A model generated the notes under the pieces. The model did not search any database. It had not been told where the DNA came from and saw nothing but the letters and a program-made list of their open reading frames with translations. Positions 24,712-33,614 of a DNA stretch of 64,000 nucleotides are shown here, piece by piece; within the stretch, counting starts at the first letter, position 1; every line of letters begins with the position of its first letter. The DNA comes from Roseibaca calidilacus. Its GTDB lineage: Bacteria; Pseudomonadota; Alphaproteobacteria; Rhodobacterales; Rhodobacteraceae. The stretch is from assembly GCF_001517585.1 (NCBI RefSeq), contig NZ_FBYC01000004.1, positions 2,003,501-2,067,500 of the forward strand, written 5' to 3'. The translations under genes were made by a program, and so were the position numbers.

Positions 24712-25749
24712 CTATTGAACGGGGGCTTCAAGCGGTCCGAAGGATGTAGACCAGTCCGCAAGGAAGCGAACCTGCTTCATCCGGTCAAGATAGGTGAGAA
24801 GGCCGGGGCCAAGGCGGATTGGAAACAATGGCTTGCCGCGCAAGAGGTCCACAACCCGATCGGGCGCGACTCCGTCCTCTAGCGCAGCAATCGGCACCAG
24901 CCCGCCAGAGCGCGCGATCTCGGCCTGCCCTTCGTCCGACAGCAAATAGGTGATGAAGCGCTGTCCCAGCTCTGTATTGTTCGCCCGGCGGGGAACAAAG
25001 GCGGTTCGGCTGAACGCCAAGGTGTAGTCGTCCAGCAGGTACAGCCCTATCCTTGGGTCCCGCGCTGCCACGTCAAGCGCATATGATCCGATGACATTAT
25101 AGCCATAAACCAGGCGCCCTTCGCCCAAGGCCTTTAGAACAAGGCTGCTACAGCAGTATGTCTGGGACTGCGCGCGGCCGAGCGTTTCGACCAGCCGTGG
25201 CAACTGATAGCCCCGGCGCGCATCCTGCGTCGCAAAAAGATAGCCCACACCCGAGAGCGCGACATCATATGTGCCGACCCGCCGGTTGTAGAATGCGGGA
25301 TCGTCACGAACCTGACTGGCCAGTTCGGACCGGGTGCGGGGTAGGCTGCGTCCTTCGAACGCGGCCCGGTTGTAGGCCATGACCACGGGTTCAAAGGTGA
25401 ACCCCCACAGTTCATCGCGCCACACGGCCCAATCCGGCAGGGCATCGGCCCCGCGCGGGCGAAACGCCAGTGCGAGCCCGCGATTAACAAGATCGACCTG
25501 AAGGTCCATGGCTGACGAGATCACGACATCCATCCCCGCACCGCCATCGGCCAGAACCGCCGCGTGCAGTTCTGCGGTGTTGTATTCGATGTAATCCACC
25601 TGCACGCCGGGATTGGCCGCCTCGAACCCGGAAATAAGACCAGAGATCGCCGACGTGTCGGTGGCGCTATGGATGCTCAATGGCTGGGCCTCGGCCCTCA
25701 TGTTTAGGCTTCCAGCCAGCGCGAGCGCGACAAGGCAAGCACGGATCAT
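24712..25749 (-). CDS. Periplasmic solute-binding protein (family 1) linked to a two-component system
   Basis: 345 residues with an N-terminal signal peptide (ACLVALALAGSLNMRAEAQ). The body resembles iron/polyamine-type binding proteins (IHSATDTSAISGLISGFEAANPGV-like opening in parts, FEPVVMAYNRAAF, LLSDEGQAEI, GGLVPI). There is no adjacent ABC permease or ATPase. Its ATG overlaps the histidine kinase stop (ATGA), so it is co-translated with a sensor. In such three-gene units the binding protein is thought to act as the periplasmic ligand receptor for the kinase. Ligand unknown; the divergent Tct transporter suggests a carboxylate. Confidence 0.82.
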   Translation of the reverse strand: MIRACLVALALAGSLNMRAEAQPLSIHSATDTSAISGLISGFEAANPGVQVDYIEYNTAELHAAVLADGGAGMDVVISSAMDLQVDLVNRGLALAFRPRGADALPDWAVWRDELWGFTFEPVVMAYNRAAFEGRSLPRTRSELASQVRDDPAFYNRRVGTYDVALSGVGYLFATQDARRGYQLPRLVETLGRAQSQTYCCSSLVLKALGEGRLVYGYNVIGSYALDVAARDPRIGLYLLDDYTLAFSRTAFVPRRANNTELGQRFITYLLSDEGQAEIARSGGLVPIAALEDGVAPDRVVDLLRGKPLFPIRLGPGLLTYLDRMKQVRFLADWSTSFGPLEAPVQ

Positions 25750-27188
25750 GTTGCGGCCCCCAAGATCGGTCCGGCGGGCAGCAAAAGCCGCGCCGAAAGC
25801 CCCCCCTCTGGGGACGCATCAAGTTCAAGCCGGCCGCAATGCGCGGACACAGCGGCCTCGACAATCGCCAGCCCTAGGCCGGACCCGCGACGCGGCCCAA
25901 GGCTGCAAAAACGCTGGCGGGCCCGGGCCCGGTCTGCCGCTGCAATGCCCGGACCGTTGTCTTCGACGCGCAGGTCCAGCGCCGTCTGCCCATTCAATTC
26001 GCCCTGCGAAAAGGCAATGCGGACCAATGGTGCCGCCCCGGCGTGGCGCAGCGCGTTGTCGATCAAATTGCGCATCGCTTCGCGTAGGCTGACCGGATCT
26101 CCGGCAACCATAAGGGTTTCGGCCCCCTTGGCCAGTTGCACTTCAAACTCCGGTTCCCCCATGTCATCCCGGCTCCGGCTGGCCTCTTCGATCATGCCTC
26201 GCGCAATGCCGACCATATCGACAATCTCGCGCGGGGCGGTGTCGGCGCGATGGATCACCATGGCGTGCGTCAGAAGCTGGTTGGTCAGCCGGATCGTGCG
26301 GCTGGCCTGCTCAGCGGCCTTCGCAACCCGAACGCGCTGGCCCGCTGGATCGACGGTTTCGGACGCCAATTCCAGTTGACCGTGCAGGGCTGACAATGAC
26401 GTGCGGATCTGGTGCGATACATCTGCGATAAAGGTTTCGGCATTGTCCTTGCTGGCAACAAGACGCGACATGAACCCGTTGATCGCAGAAATAAGGCCCG
26501 CAATCTCGCGCGGGGGTAAGGCGCGCAGGGGGGCAAGGTTGGCGGGGTCGCGGCCCTGTATATCAGCCTCGATCCCGGCGAGCGGACGCATCGCCAGAAA
26601 AATGGCGAACTGCACAAAGACAAGACCGATCAGCGCCAGCACCGACAGCACGGCTATGCCCTTGATGAACAGGTCGCGCTGCATCGCATCGCGGGCACCG
26701 CGGGTCTGGCCGACTTGGACGGCAACCTCCTCAAGGCCGGCCATGCCCGTCAACACCTGCTGGCGGCGAACGAAGCGCACGGCTTCGCCAGTATGTGGTG
26801 CATCAAAGAATTGTCTTTCGGGCACGCGCGGGGTAGCGCGTGGCGTCTGGCCAGGTGGGGCAGGCAGGTTGGCGTCGCCGGTCAGCACAGTGCCATCGGC
26901 GGTTGATACCTGATAGAAAACGCGGTCATCCTCGACAAGCGCGAGGATTTCCAGCGCTGAATTTGGGATGTCGATCTGTATGCCGGACGGCGTGGCGGTG
27001 ACACTGTCCAGAATGGCTATGGCGGCCCCGTCCAACAGCAGGTCGAAAGAGGTGTCGGCGGCATTGCGCGCGTAGCTCCACAGTCCGAACGCCAGCGCCG
27101 TCATAATGACCGAGAAGCCCGCAAGCATAGCCGCCATCAGGCGTCGACGCAGGGAATACGGTCTGTGGGGTGTCCTAGTCGCGAACAT
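25746..27188 (-). CDS. Sensor histidine kinase (TctE/QseC-like)
   Basis: 480 residues. TM1 about 20-40 (LMAAMLAGFSVIMTALAFGL), periplasmic sensor of about 140 residues, TM2 about 180-200 (GIAVLSVLALIGLVFVQFAI), HAMP, HisKA with phospho-His in FIADVSHQIRTSLSAL, and HATPase with N-box LIDNALRHAG and G-boxes VEDNGPGIA, GSGLGLAIV. The sensor region resembles the TctE N-terminal type. The start overlaps the response-regulator stop by 14 bases. It is expected to phosphorylate that regulator and control the divergent tctCBA genes. Confidence 0.9.
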   Translation of the reverse strand: MFATRTPHRPYSLRRRLMAAMLAGFSVIMTALAFGLWSYARNAADTSFDLLLDGAAIAILDSVTATPSGIQIDIPNSALEILALVEDDRVFYQVSTADGTVLTGDANLPAPPGQTPRATPRVPERQFFDAPHTGEAVRFVRRQQVLTGMAGLEEVAVQVGQTRGARDAMQRDLFIKGIAVLSVLALIGLVFVQFAIFLAMRPLAGIEADIQGRDPANLAPLRALPPREIAGLISAINGFMSRLVASKDNAETFIADVSHQIRTSLSALHGQLELASETVDPAGQRVRVAKAAEQASRTIRLTNQLLTHAMVIHRADTAPREIVDMVGIARGMIEEASRSRDDMGEPEFEVQLAKGAETLMVAGDPVSLREAMRNLIDNALRHAGAAPLVRIAFSQGELNGQTALDLRVEDNGPGIAAADRARARQRFCSLGPRRGSGLGLAIVEAAVSAHCGRLELDASPEGGLSARLLLPAGPILGAAT

Positions 27189-27843
27189 CTGCGATATACC
27201 CCAGACCGCGAATGGTGCGCAGGCGCAAGGGTGATCCCTCTAGCTTGCGCCGCAACCTGACGACGGCCTGCTCAACCGCGTTCAGCGTCGGCGTTTCCTC
27301 GAAGGTATAGATCCGGTCGGCAACCTCTTCTTTCGACAGGACACGACCGAGGCTGCTCAGGAATGCCTCAAGCAAATGCACATCGCGCGACCTGAGTTCA
27401 AGGTCCACGCCGTCCAGCGTCGCACGCTTGGCTGCGCGGTCATAGACCAGCCCGCCGACGACGAACTGGTTCGAGGCTTGGCCAGCGCGGCGGCGCACAA
27501 GCGCACGGGCACGCGCGGCCAGTTCGCGAAAGTCGATCGGTTTGATGATGTAATCGTCCGCGCCAAGATCCAGTCCTGAAATGCGGTCGTCAATTTCTGA
27601 TCGTGCCGTCAAGATCAGCACCGGGGTGCGGTCGCCGCGGGCACGAAGGCGGCGCAGCACTTCGGTCCCCGGCAAACCGGGTAGGTTGATGTCAAGGATC
27701 AGCAAGTCGAAGTGGCTGTGTATAAGCAAGGCGTCCGCCTGCGCCCCATCTGTTTCGCGGTCAATGGCGTGGCCCTCGGCAAGGAACCGGTCCATCACCA
27801 TTTCCGCCAATTCGTCATTGTCTTCGATCAGAAGCATACGCAT
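27175..27843 (-). CDS. OmpR-type response regulator (TctD-like)
   Basis: 222 residues. The receiver domain has the acidic pair in LLIEDNDELAEMV, the phospho-Asp in LLILDINLPGLPGTEVL and the Lys in YIIKPIDFRELAAR. The C-terminal winged helix is of OmpR type (LELRSRDVHLLEAFLSSLGRVLSKE, LRTIRGLGYIADV). Start at 27843 is preferred to the ATG seven codons upstream because it directly precedes the receiver. First gene of the RR-HK-binding protein operon, divergent from tctC with a 207-base shared promoter region. Confidence 0.9.
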   Translation of the reverse strand: MRMLLIEDNDELAEMVMDRFLAEGHAIDRETDGAQADALLIHSHFDLLILDINLPGLPGTEVLRRLRARGDRTPVLILTARSEIDDRISGLDLGADDYIIKPIDFRELAARARALVRRRAGQASNQFVVGGLVYDRAAKRATLDGVDLELRSRDVHLLEAFLSSLGRVLSKEEVADRIYTFEETPTLNAVEQAVVRLRRKLEGSPLRLRTIRGLGYIADVRD

Positions 27844-28050
27844 CCGCCAATCATGCCATGCCACGCGAAAATATCCATAAGGAAACGGATGCCGCGCACC
27901 CCGGTCAGCGTCACGTCAGTTTCGCGTCAAGGCTAGGTCAGGCCGCCCGGATAAGGTTTGAGTCGGGAGGATGGTAAACGGTGGCCGCGCAGAATGCGCG
28001 AACCGCAATCCGTGGATGCCTCCTGCACGATACAAATGGGAGGAGACCCA

Positions 28051-29019
28051 ATGAACATGACCCGTCTTTTTGCCGCGACCGTCGCCCTTGTCGGCGCGAC
28101 CGGCTTCGCCGCCATGGCCGACATCACGCGGCCCGAATGCATTGCGCCCGCCAATCCCGGCGGCGGTTTTGACCTGACCTGCCGCGTGGTGCAGATCGGG
28201 CTTGCAGACCAGATGCCGGAACCCGTGCAGGTTACCTTCATGCCCGGCGGCATCGGCGCCGTGGCGATCAACCTGTTCAACACCACCCGCACCGATGACA
28301 GCAATGCCATCGTCGCTTTCTCGTCGGGATCGCTTCTGAACATCGCGACCGGCAAGTTCGGCGAATGGACCGAAAATGACGTCCGTTGGCTGGCCTCGGC
28401 AGGGACCGATTACGGCGCGGTCGTGGTGCGTGAGGACAGCCCCTTCGAGACGCTGGACGACGTGATGGCCGCTGCCAAGGAAGACCTGAGCGGGATCGTG
28501 TTCGGCGCGGGCGGTTCGGTCGGCTCGCAGGACTGGATGAAAGCTGCGATCCTGCTGAAATCCGAAGGGCTGGATCCGAAGGCCATGCGCTATGTCGCCT
28601 TCGACGGGGGCGGCGCTTCCATTGCGGCGCTGCTGGGCGGGTCGATCGACGTTTATACCGGCGATGTCGCCGAACAGGCGGCCCATATCGGCGCGGGCAC
28701 GATGCGCGTTCTGGCGGTCATGGCACCCGAGCGTCTGGACGCGCCATATGACCAATTCCCGACCGCACGGGAGCTAGGCTACGACGCCGTATGGAGCATT
28801 GTGCGCGGCTTCTACATGGGCAAGGACGTGTCCGATGAGGATTACGACGCCTGGGTCGCGGCCTTCAACGCAGCCTATGAGACCGAGGGCTTTGCGCAGA
28901 ACCAAGCCGACAAAGGCTTGCTGCCCTACAATCTTGCCGGGCCCGAGTTCGCCGCCGAAATGAAGGCCGGCGTCGAGGACATGCGCACCATCGCGCGCGA
29001 AGCGGGCCTGCTCGAGTAA
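28051..29019 (+). CDS. tctC: TctC-type tripartite tricarboxylate transporter binding protein
   Basis: Periplasmic receptor of a TTT carboxylate importer, 322 residues. The signal peptide is LFAATVALVGATGFAAMA; the mature part opens ECIAPANPGGGFDLTCR, the conserved loop that binds a carboxylate in Bug/TctC proteins, and contains GIVFGAGGSVGSQDW. GGGAGGAG six bases before the ATG at 28051 fixes the start. Followed by tctB and tctA, so the whole transporter is present. Substrate may be citrate, another di- or tricarboxylate; it cannot be read directly. Confidence 0.93.
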   Translation: MNMTRLFAATVALVGATGFAAMADITRPECIAPANPGGGFDLTCRVVQIGLADQMPEPVQVTFMPGGIGAVAINLFNTTRTDDSNAIVAFSSGSLLNIATGKFGEWTENDVRWLASAGTDYGAVVVREDSPFETLDDVMAAAKEDLSGIVFGAGGSVGSQDWMKAAILLKSEGLDPKAMRYVAFDGGGASIAALLGGSIDVYTGDVAEQAAHIGAGTMRVLAVMAPERLDAPYDQFPTARELGYDAVWSIVRGFYMGKDVSDEDYDAWVAAFNAAYETEGFAQNQADKGLLPYNLAGPEFAAEMKAGVEDMRTIAREAGLLE

Positions 29020-29091
29020 GCACGACGACATGGTCATGACCGGGCGGCAGATTGCCGCCCGGTCAACGTCGCCACGCCCAAGGAGGTTATC

Positions 29092-29532
29092 ATGGCTGAC
29101 CGTATTTTTGCCGGGCTGCTGCTGTTGGTGGCACTCGGCTATTCCGTTATCGCGTTCACCGCGATCAAGGCTCCGTTCCAGTATGACCCGGTCGGCCCTG
29201 AGGGATGGCCGCAGATTCTGGGGATCGTGGCGATCCTCTGCACGGCCTTCATTATGTTGCGCCCCGACATTATGCACTTCGATGCAAACGCCAAGACCCT
29301 GCGCCGCATCGCGGTGCTGTTGGTTCTTCTGTTCGCCTATGCGGCGGCCTTCCAGCCCGTGGGGTTCATCCTTGCAACGTGGCTGTTCTGCACCACGCTG
29401 TCCATCATCTTGGGCGCGCGGCCTGTCCGGGCCGTGGGCTACGGCGCGGCGACCGGCATCATAGGCTATTTCGTCTGCACCGGCCTGCTTGATCTGAACC
29501 TGCCTGCGGGCATCCTGCAACCCTGGCTGTGA
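29092..29532 (+). CDS. tctB: TctB small membrane subunit of tripartite tricarboxylate transporter
   Basis: 146 residues with four predicted helices (IFAGLLLLVALGYSVIAF, ILGIVAILCTAFIML, IAVLLVLLFAYAAAFQPVGF, GYFVCTGLLDLNLP). The central FQPVGFILATWLFCTT is typical of TctB. A perfect AGGAGG lies five bases before the ATG. It sits between the binding protein and the large permease. Confidence 0.92.
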   Translation: MADRIFAGLLLLVALGYSVIAFTAIKAPFQYDPVGPEGWPQILGIVAILCTAFIMLRPDIMHFDANAKTLRRIAVLLVLLFAYAAAFQPVGFILATWLFCTTLSIILGARPVRAVGYGAATGIIGYFVCTGLLDLNLPAGILQPWL

Positions 29533-29542
29533 GGCTTTACCA

Positions 29543-31048
29543 ATGGACACTATCATTTCTGGCCTTGGGCAGGGCTTTGGCGTGGCGCTTGATCCCTTCA
29601 ACTTGTTTCTGGTGCTTATTGGCTGTTTTGCTGGCACGCTTGTCGGCGCCCTGCCCGGCATCGGGCCGATCAACGGCGTGGCGATCCTGCTGCCAATTGC
29701 CTACAGCCTGAACTTTCCGCCTGAATCCGCGCTGATCCTGCTTGCGGGCGTGTACTACGGTGCCGAGTTCGGCGGGCGGATCAGCTCTATTCTTCTGAAT
29801 GTGCCGGGGGACGCCAGCGCGGTAATGACCACGCTGGACGGCCACCCCATGGCCAAGCGCGGCCAGGCTGGCAAGGCGCTGTCACTATCGGCATGGTCAT
29901 CGTTCATCGGGGGCACCTTCGCCGTAATCATGATGACTTTCTTCGGGCCGCTGATGGCGTCCTATGCCGTGACCTTCTCGCCCTCGGATTACGTGGCGCT
30001 GATGGTCTTTGCCTTTGCCTGCCTCGCGTCGCTGGTGGGATCGAACCCGGTGAAGACGCTGCTGGGCGCGTTGATCGGGCTGATGCTGGCCTCGATCGGG
30101 ATCGACGCCAATACCGGCGTGGTGCGGTTCACCTTCGGGGTGCCAGACCTGCTGGCGGGCATCGACTTTCTGGTGATCGTGATCGGTCTTTTCGGCATGG
30201 CCGAGCTGATTTCGCTGGTCGAGCAGCAGGTAACGGGGAAGCTGAAGGCGCTGAAGATCGACAAGAGTTTCGTGACATGGAAGGACATGATGAGTGTGCG
30301 CTGGACCATCGTGCGGTCCTCGATCATCGGGTTCTTGGTGGGCGTGCTGCCGGGCACCGGCGCGTCGGTTGCCTCTGCCGTGGCCTACGGCACCGAAAAG
30401 CGCATCAACGGCGCAAAGGGTACGTTCGGTGAGGGCGATATCCGGGGGCTGGCCGCCCCCGAAAGCGCCAACAATGCCAGTGCGGGCGGCGCCATGGTGC
30501 CGATGCTGACGCTTGGCATTCCGGGGTCGGGCACCACGGCCATCCTGCTGGGCGCGCTGCTGCTGTTCTCGGTCACGCCGGGTCCGATGATGTTCGAAAC
30601 CCGCCCCGAGATCGCCTGGGGCCTGATCGCCAGCATGTATATCGGCAACATCGCGCTGCTGGTCATCAACCTGCCGCTGGTGGGGCTGTTCGCCCGCATG
30701 CTGACCGTTCCACAGCAATACCTGACGCCGATGATCGCGGTTCTGGCCTTTATCGGGGTCTACTCGGTGGTGTCGAACCCGCACGACCTATACATGATCA
30801 CGGCCCTTGGCGTGTTTGGCTGGATCTTGCGCAAGCTCGACTTCGCGCTTGCTCCTGTGATCCTCGGCTTCGTGCTGGGCGGGCTGTTTGAGGACAACCT
30901 GCGCCGCGCGCTGTCCATTTCGGGCGGCGATTGGGGCATCTTGTTCCAGTCGGTCAACGCCGTCGTGCTCTATGGCCTAGCGTTCGTCATGGTACTTGCG
31001 CCGATCTTGCTAGGCCGTCGCAAGCGTGCCGTGTCCGACGATGAATAA
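29543..31048 (+). CDS. tctA: TctA large permease subunit of tripartite tricarboxylate transporter
   Basis: 501 residues, about 11-12 helices. Family signatures: LIGCFAGTLVGALPGIGPINGVA near the start, YYGAEFGGRISSILLNVPGDASAVMT, GVLPGTGASVASAVAYGTEKR and GGAMVPMLTLGIPGSGTTAILLGALL. These Gly-Pro loops form the transport core. Ten bases after tctB. Completes the importer. Confidence 0.95.
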   Translation: MDTIISGLGQGFGVALDPFNLFLVLIGCFAGTLVGALPGIGPINGVAILLPIAYSLNFPPESALILLAGVYYGAEFGGRISSILLNVPGDASAVMTTLDGHPMAKRGQAGKALSLSAWSSFIGGTFAVIMMTFFGPLMASYAVTFSPSDYVALMVFAFACLASLVGSNPVKTLLGALIGLMLASIGIDANTGVVRFTFGVPDLLAGIDFLVIVIGLFGMAELISLVEQQVTGKLKALKIDKSFVTWKDMMSVRWTIVRSSIIGFLVGVLPGTGASVASAVAYGTEKRINGAKGTFGEGDIRGLAAPESANNASAGGAMVPMLTLGIPGSGTTAILLGALLLFSVTPGPMMFETRPEIAWGLIASMYIGNIALLVINLPLVGLFARMLTVPQQYLTPMIAVLAFIGVYSVVSNPHDLYMITALGVFGWILRKLDFALAPVILGFVLGGLFEDNLRRALSISGGDWGILFQSVNAVVLYGLAFVMVLAPILLGRRKRAVSDDE

Positions 31049-31057
31049 GGTCGCAGC

Positions 31058-32083
31058 TTGAACTTGCGCGGCTCTGCAATCGCCCTCGGAATAGCCTTTC
31101 CCGCCGCGGCAGCGCTTGCCGCGGTTGGAATGCCCGCAGGCGCACTGTTGGGGGCCACCGCCGCGGTGGCTGCGGCGGCGCTGGCGGGGCTGGGCCCGGT
31201 GGTGCCCGGGTTTCTACGCAACCTTGCCTTTGTCATCATCGGGCTGTCGCTGGGCGCAGGGATAACCGGCGACATTCTGGACGACATCGCCCGCTGGCCC
31301 GTCAGCCTTGTTGGATTGGCACTGACGATCGTGCTGACCATGGTGATAACCGCTCGCTTGCTGGTGCGCGGTTTCGGTGTGTCCCCCGACACGGCGGCGC
31401 TGTCGGTGTCGCCGGGGGCCTTGTCCTATGCCGTTGTGCTGGCCGCACAAGGGCATGGGGACCTCAGATCGGTCGTCGTGCTGCAAAGCGTGCGGCTGCT
31501 GCTTGTGACGCTGTGCCTGCCGCCCATCATCGTGGCATTGGCCGGGGTCGCAGCGTCTGGCCCGATCGCGGAAGGCGGCGCCGTAGTGCTGGGTCCTCTG
31601 CCCACCATCGCATTTGTGCTGGCGGGGCTGGCAAGCGGATGGCTGGTCGACCGCGCTGGCAGCCCCGCTGCGTATCTGCTCGCAGGGCTGGTGGTAAGCG
31701 GGCTGGCGCATGCCCTCGGCTGGGTGAACGGGGTCCTGCCCAGCCCGGTGGTCTTCTCGGGCTTCGTCGTCACCGGGGCGGTGATCGGCTGTCGCTTCAC
31801 CGGCATTGCCCGATCCGACCTTGTTCGCCTGGCGGCAGCGGGCCTAGTGGCAACGGGCCTGTCAGTGGCCCTGTCAGCGGCTGGAGCGCTCTGCGTGGCC
31901 AGTCTGACCGGTCTGTCATTCCCGGTGGTCTGGGTGGCTTTCGCGCCTGGCGGGGTCGAAGGCATGGCCGCGATTGGCCTCGCGCTTGGGTATGATCCCG
32001 CTTTCATCGCCACCCACCATATCTTCCGCATCGTCTTGGTGATCGCCCTGCTTCCCTTGGCCGTGCGCTTGGCCGGACGTTGA
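31058..32083 (+). CDS. AbrB-family membrane protein (ammonia monooxygenase regulator type)
   Basis: 341 residues, about ten helices in two similar halves, with MPAGALLGATAAVA and GFLRNLAFVIIGLSLGAGI in the first, and PGGVEGMAAIGLALGYDPAFIATHHIFRI at the end. This is the AbrB-duplication family of putative transporters. It begins with TTG ten bases after tctA and has AAGG eight bases upstream, so it belongs to the transporter operon. Members are often found beside TTT systems; role unknown, perhaps exchange of the same substrate. Confidence 0.82.
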   Translation: MNLRGSAIALGIAFPAAAALAAVGMPAGALLGATAAVAAAALAGLGPVVPGFLRNLAFVIIGLSLGAGITGDILDDIARWPVSLVGLALTIVLTMVITARLLVRGFGVSPDTAALSVSPGALSYAVVLAAQGHGDLRSVVVLQSVRLLLVTLCLPPIIVALAGVAASGPIAEGGAVVLGPLPTIAFVLAGLASGWLVDRAGSPAAYLLAGLVVSGLAHALGWVNGVLPSPVVFSGFVVTGAVIGCRFTGIARSDLVRLAAAGLVATGLSVALSAAGALCVASLTGLSFPVVWVAFAPGGVEGMAAIGLALGYDPAFIATHHIFRIVLVIALLPLAVRLAGR

Positions 32084-32428
32084 CAAGCGCCGCTCTGGGG
32101 TGGTCATCGCGCCGGGTTTAGCAAGCAGAATAATCGCGCCAATTCCACCCCTGCGACGCGGATAATGCACCCCAAGGACCATGGACCAAGCCTAAGGCAG
32201 ATCTTGGCAACCCATGACGGCAGCCCTTCGCACGGCTGGTGTTCGGGTATTCTTGCAGGACGACGGTGATTAGGGAAACTTGAACGAACGCAGGAACGTC
32301 GATGCAAAACTCATATAGAGAACTGATAAAACGACAATTCAACAAGGGCAGCGCGGCAGCGCTGCCCTTTGCCTTTAGTATTGGACGAGATCACATACCC
32401 CTATTGGAAATCAGTTGAGGTGATTCAC
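32084..32428. other. Non-coding DNA between the transporter operon and the IS5 element
   Basis: 345 bases. A strong hairpin (separate entry) lies near the right end. The 60-base strip next to the IS (32370-32428) should hold the continuation of the gene cut at 33513, but in that frame it reads only five codons before a stop. No gene is supported here. Confidence 0.4.
32344..32369. terminator. Perfect 11-bp hairpin
   Basis: AAGGGCAGCGC (32344-32354) pairs fully with GCGCTGCCCTT (32359-32369) around a GGCA loop. It resembles an intrinsic terminator for either strand, though the T-tract is short. It could end the tctCBA-abrB transcript, which lies 260 bases upstream. Confidence 0.55.
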
Positions 32429-33512
32429 GGCTCTGTTGCACAAATCGGTTGAATGCCGAGGTTGCCCTTTTCCCAGACGGACTCATCCCACGGGCTCTGT
32501 GACGGGTATTCCGAGCGCAGTGTAGCCGTTCAGCACGGCGATCCGGATTTGGAGTTCCGCGACCTGACGGTCGAAGTCCCGTGCCATGAGCCTCTGGCCC
32601 AGCAGTTTCATGCAATGCATCTTCGTCTCGACGCGGCTTCGGCGGTGGTATCCGCTCCATCGTCGCCAGAGGGCGCGGCGCAGATATTTTGATGCTCGCA
32701 GGGCCTCGTTCCGGGCTGCGGCACCGGCTGTGACGGGCTTCCATGGCTTGGCATTCTTGCGGGGCGGGATGACGGCATGTGCGCTGCGGTCGGCAATGGC
32801 GTCGTGGCATTTGCGGGTATCGTAGGCGCCGTCTGCGGTGACACTGCCGATCTCAATCTCCGGCGGATCTGGTCCAGCAGGTCGGGCAGCACGTTCGCGA
32901 CGCGCTCGAACCGGTGGCGCTGCGCCGCTCACCATCTCCGATGTGGCTCCCGGTGATCTCGACGGCTCGGATCTCCAACGTTTCCTCGTCGATCCCGAGG
33001 TGGATCTTGCGCCACACACGCCGTTTGGGGCCGCCATGCTTGCGGGCGTGCCATTCGCCTTCGCCCTCGACCTTGATCCCGGTGCTGTCGATCAGAAGGT
33101 GCAACGGACCCTTGGAGCAACGATATGGAATGCTGAAGGCGAGGGTCTTCTGGCGGCGGCTCAACGTGCTGAAGTCGGGCACCGTCCAGTCGAGGCCGAC
33201 AAGCCGCAACAGGCTTTCGACGAAGCCGGTCGTCTGCCGCAGGGCCATGCCGAACAGAACCTTCATCGTCAGACACGTCTGGATAGCGGTGTCACTGTAG
33301 GTCTGCTGGCGGCCACGCCTGCCTGACGGCGCGGCATCCCAGTTCATCTCGGGATCGAACCAGATCGTCAGCGAGCCGCGGCGCTTGAGCGCTTCGTTAT
33401 AGGCTGGCCAGTTCCTGGTCTTGTAGGTCGGTGCTGTCGTGCTGCTCATGCAACCCAGCTACCACGCTGGATTCGCAAGATGAATCCCTCACAGGATTTG
33501 TGCAACAGAGCC
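32429..33512 (-). mobile_element. IS5-family insertion sequence
   Basis: 1084-bp element bounded by perfect 18-bp inverted repeats GGCTCTGTTGCACAAATC (32429-32446) and its complement (33495-33512). It carries one transposase gene on the minus strand, broken by frameshifts. The bases outside the repeats (...GATTCAC left, GTCAAAA right) do not form a target duplication, which suggests the flanks were rearranged after insertion. The right end cuts a membrane protein gene. Confidence 0.9.
32483..33449 (-). pseudogene. IS5-family transposase, frameshifted
   Basis: The N-terminal frame (33449 to about 32920) gives the IS5 start TRNWPAYNEALKRRGSLTIW and the catalytic LIDSTGIKVEGEGEW and HLGIDEETLEIRAVEITGS. 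It then runs into nonsense. A second frame supplies ERVANVLPDLLDQI, and a third gives EIGSVTADGAYDTRKCHDAI, RRSRVETKMHCMKLLGQRL with the DDE glutamate region. At least two small indels around 32860-32930 separate these pieces, one seemingly a lost C near the DQIPPE codons. The copy is probably inactive unless the indels are sequencing errors. Confidence 0.82.
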
Positions 33513-33614
33513 GTCAAAAACAGAGAAATCGAAGTTTTGCACGAATAGAATCAACCCCAGAGGAAGGTAGGAGCCGATAAATACCATCAGTGCGGTTAGA
33601 AATCTGAACTGCAC
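33513..33614 (-). pseudogene. 5' fragment of a membrane protein gene cut by IS5
   Basis: On the minus strand a GTG at 33614 has AGGAAA eight bases upstream and opens a 34-codon frame. The product reads QFRFLTALMVFIGSYLPLG followed by LILFVQNFDFSVFD, a signal-anchor or first transmembrane helix. The frame runs directly into the IS5 repeat. Beyond the IS the expected continuation is absent, so the rest of the gene is lost. Too short to name a family. Confidence 0.65.
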
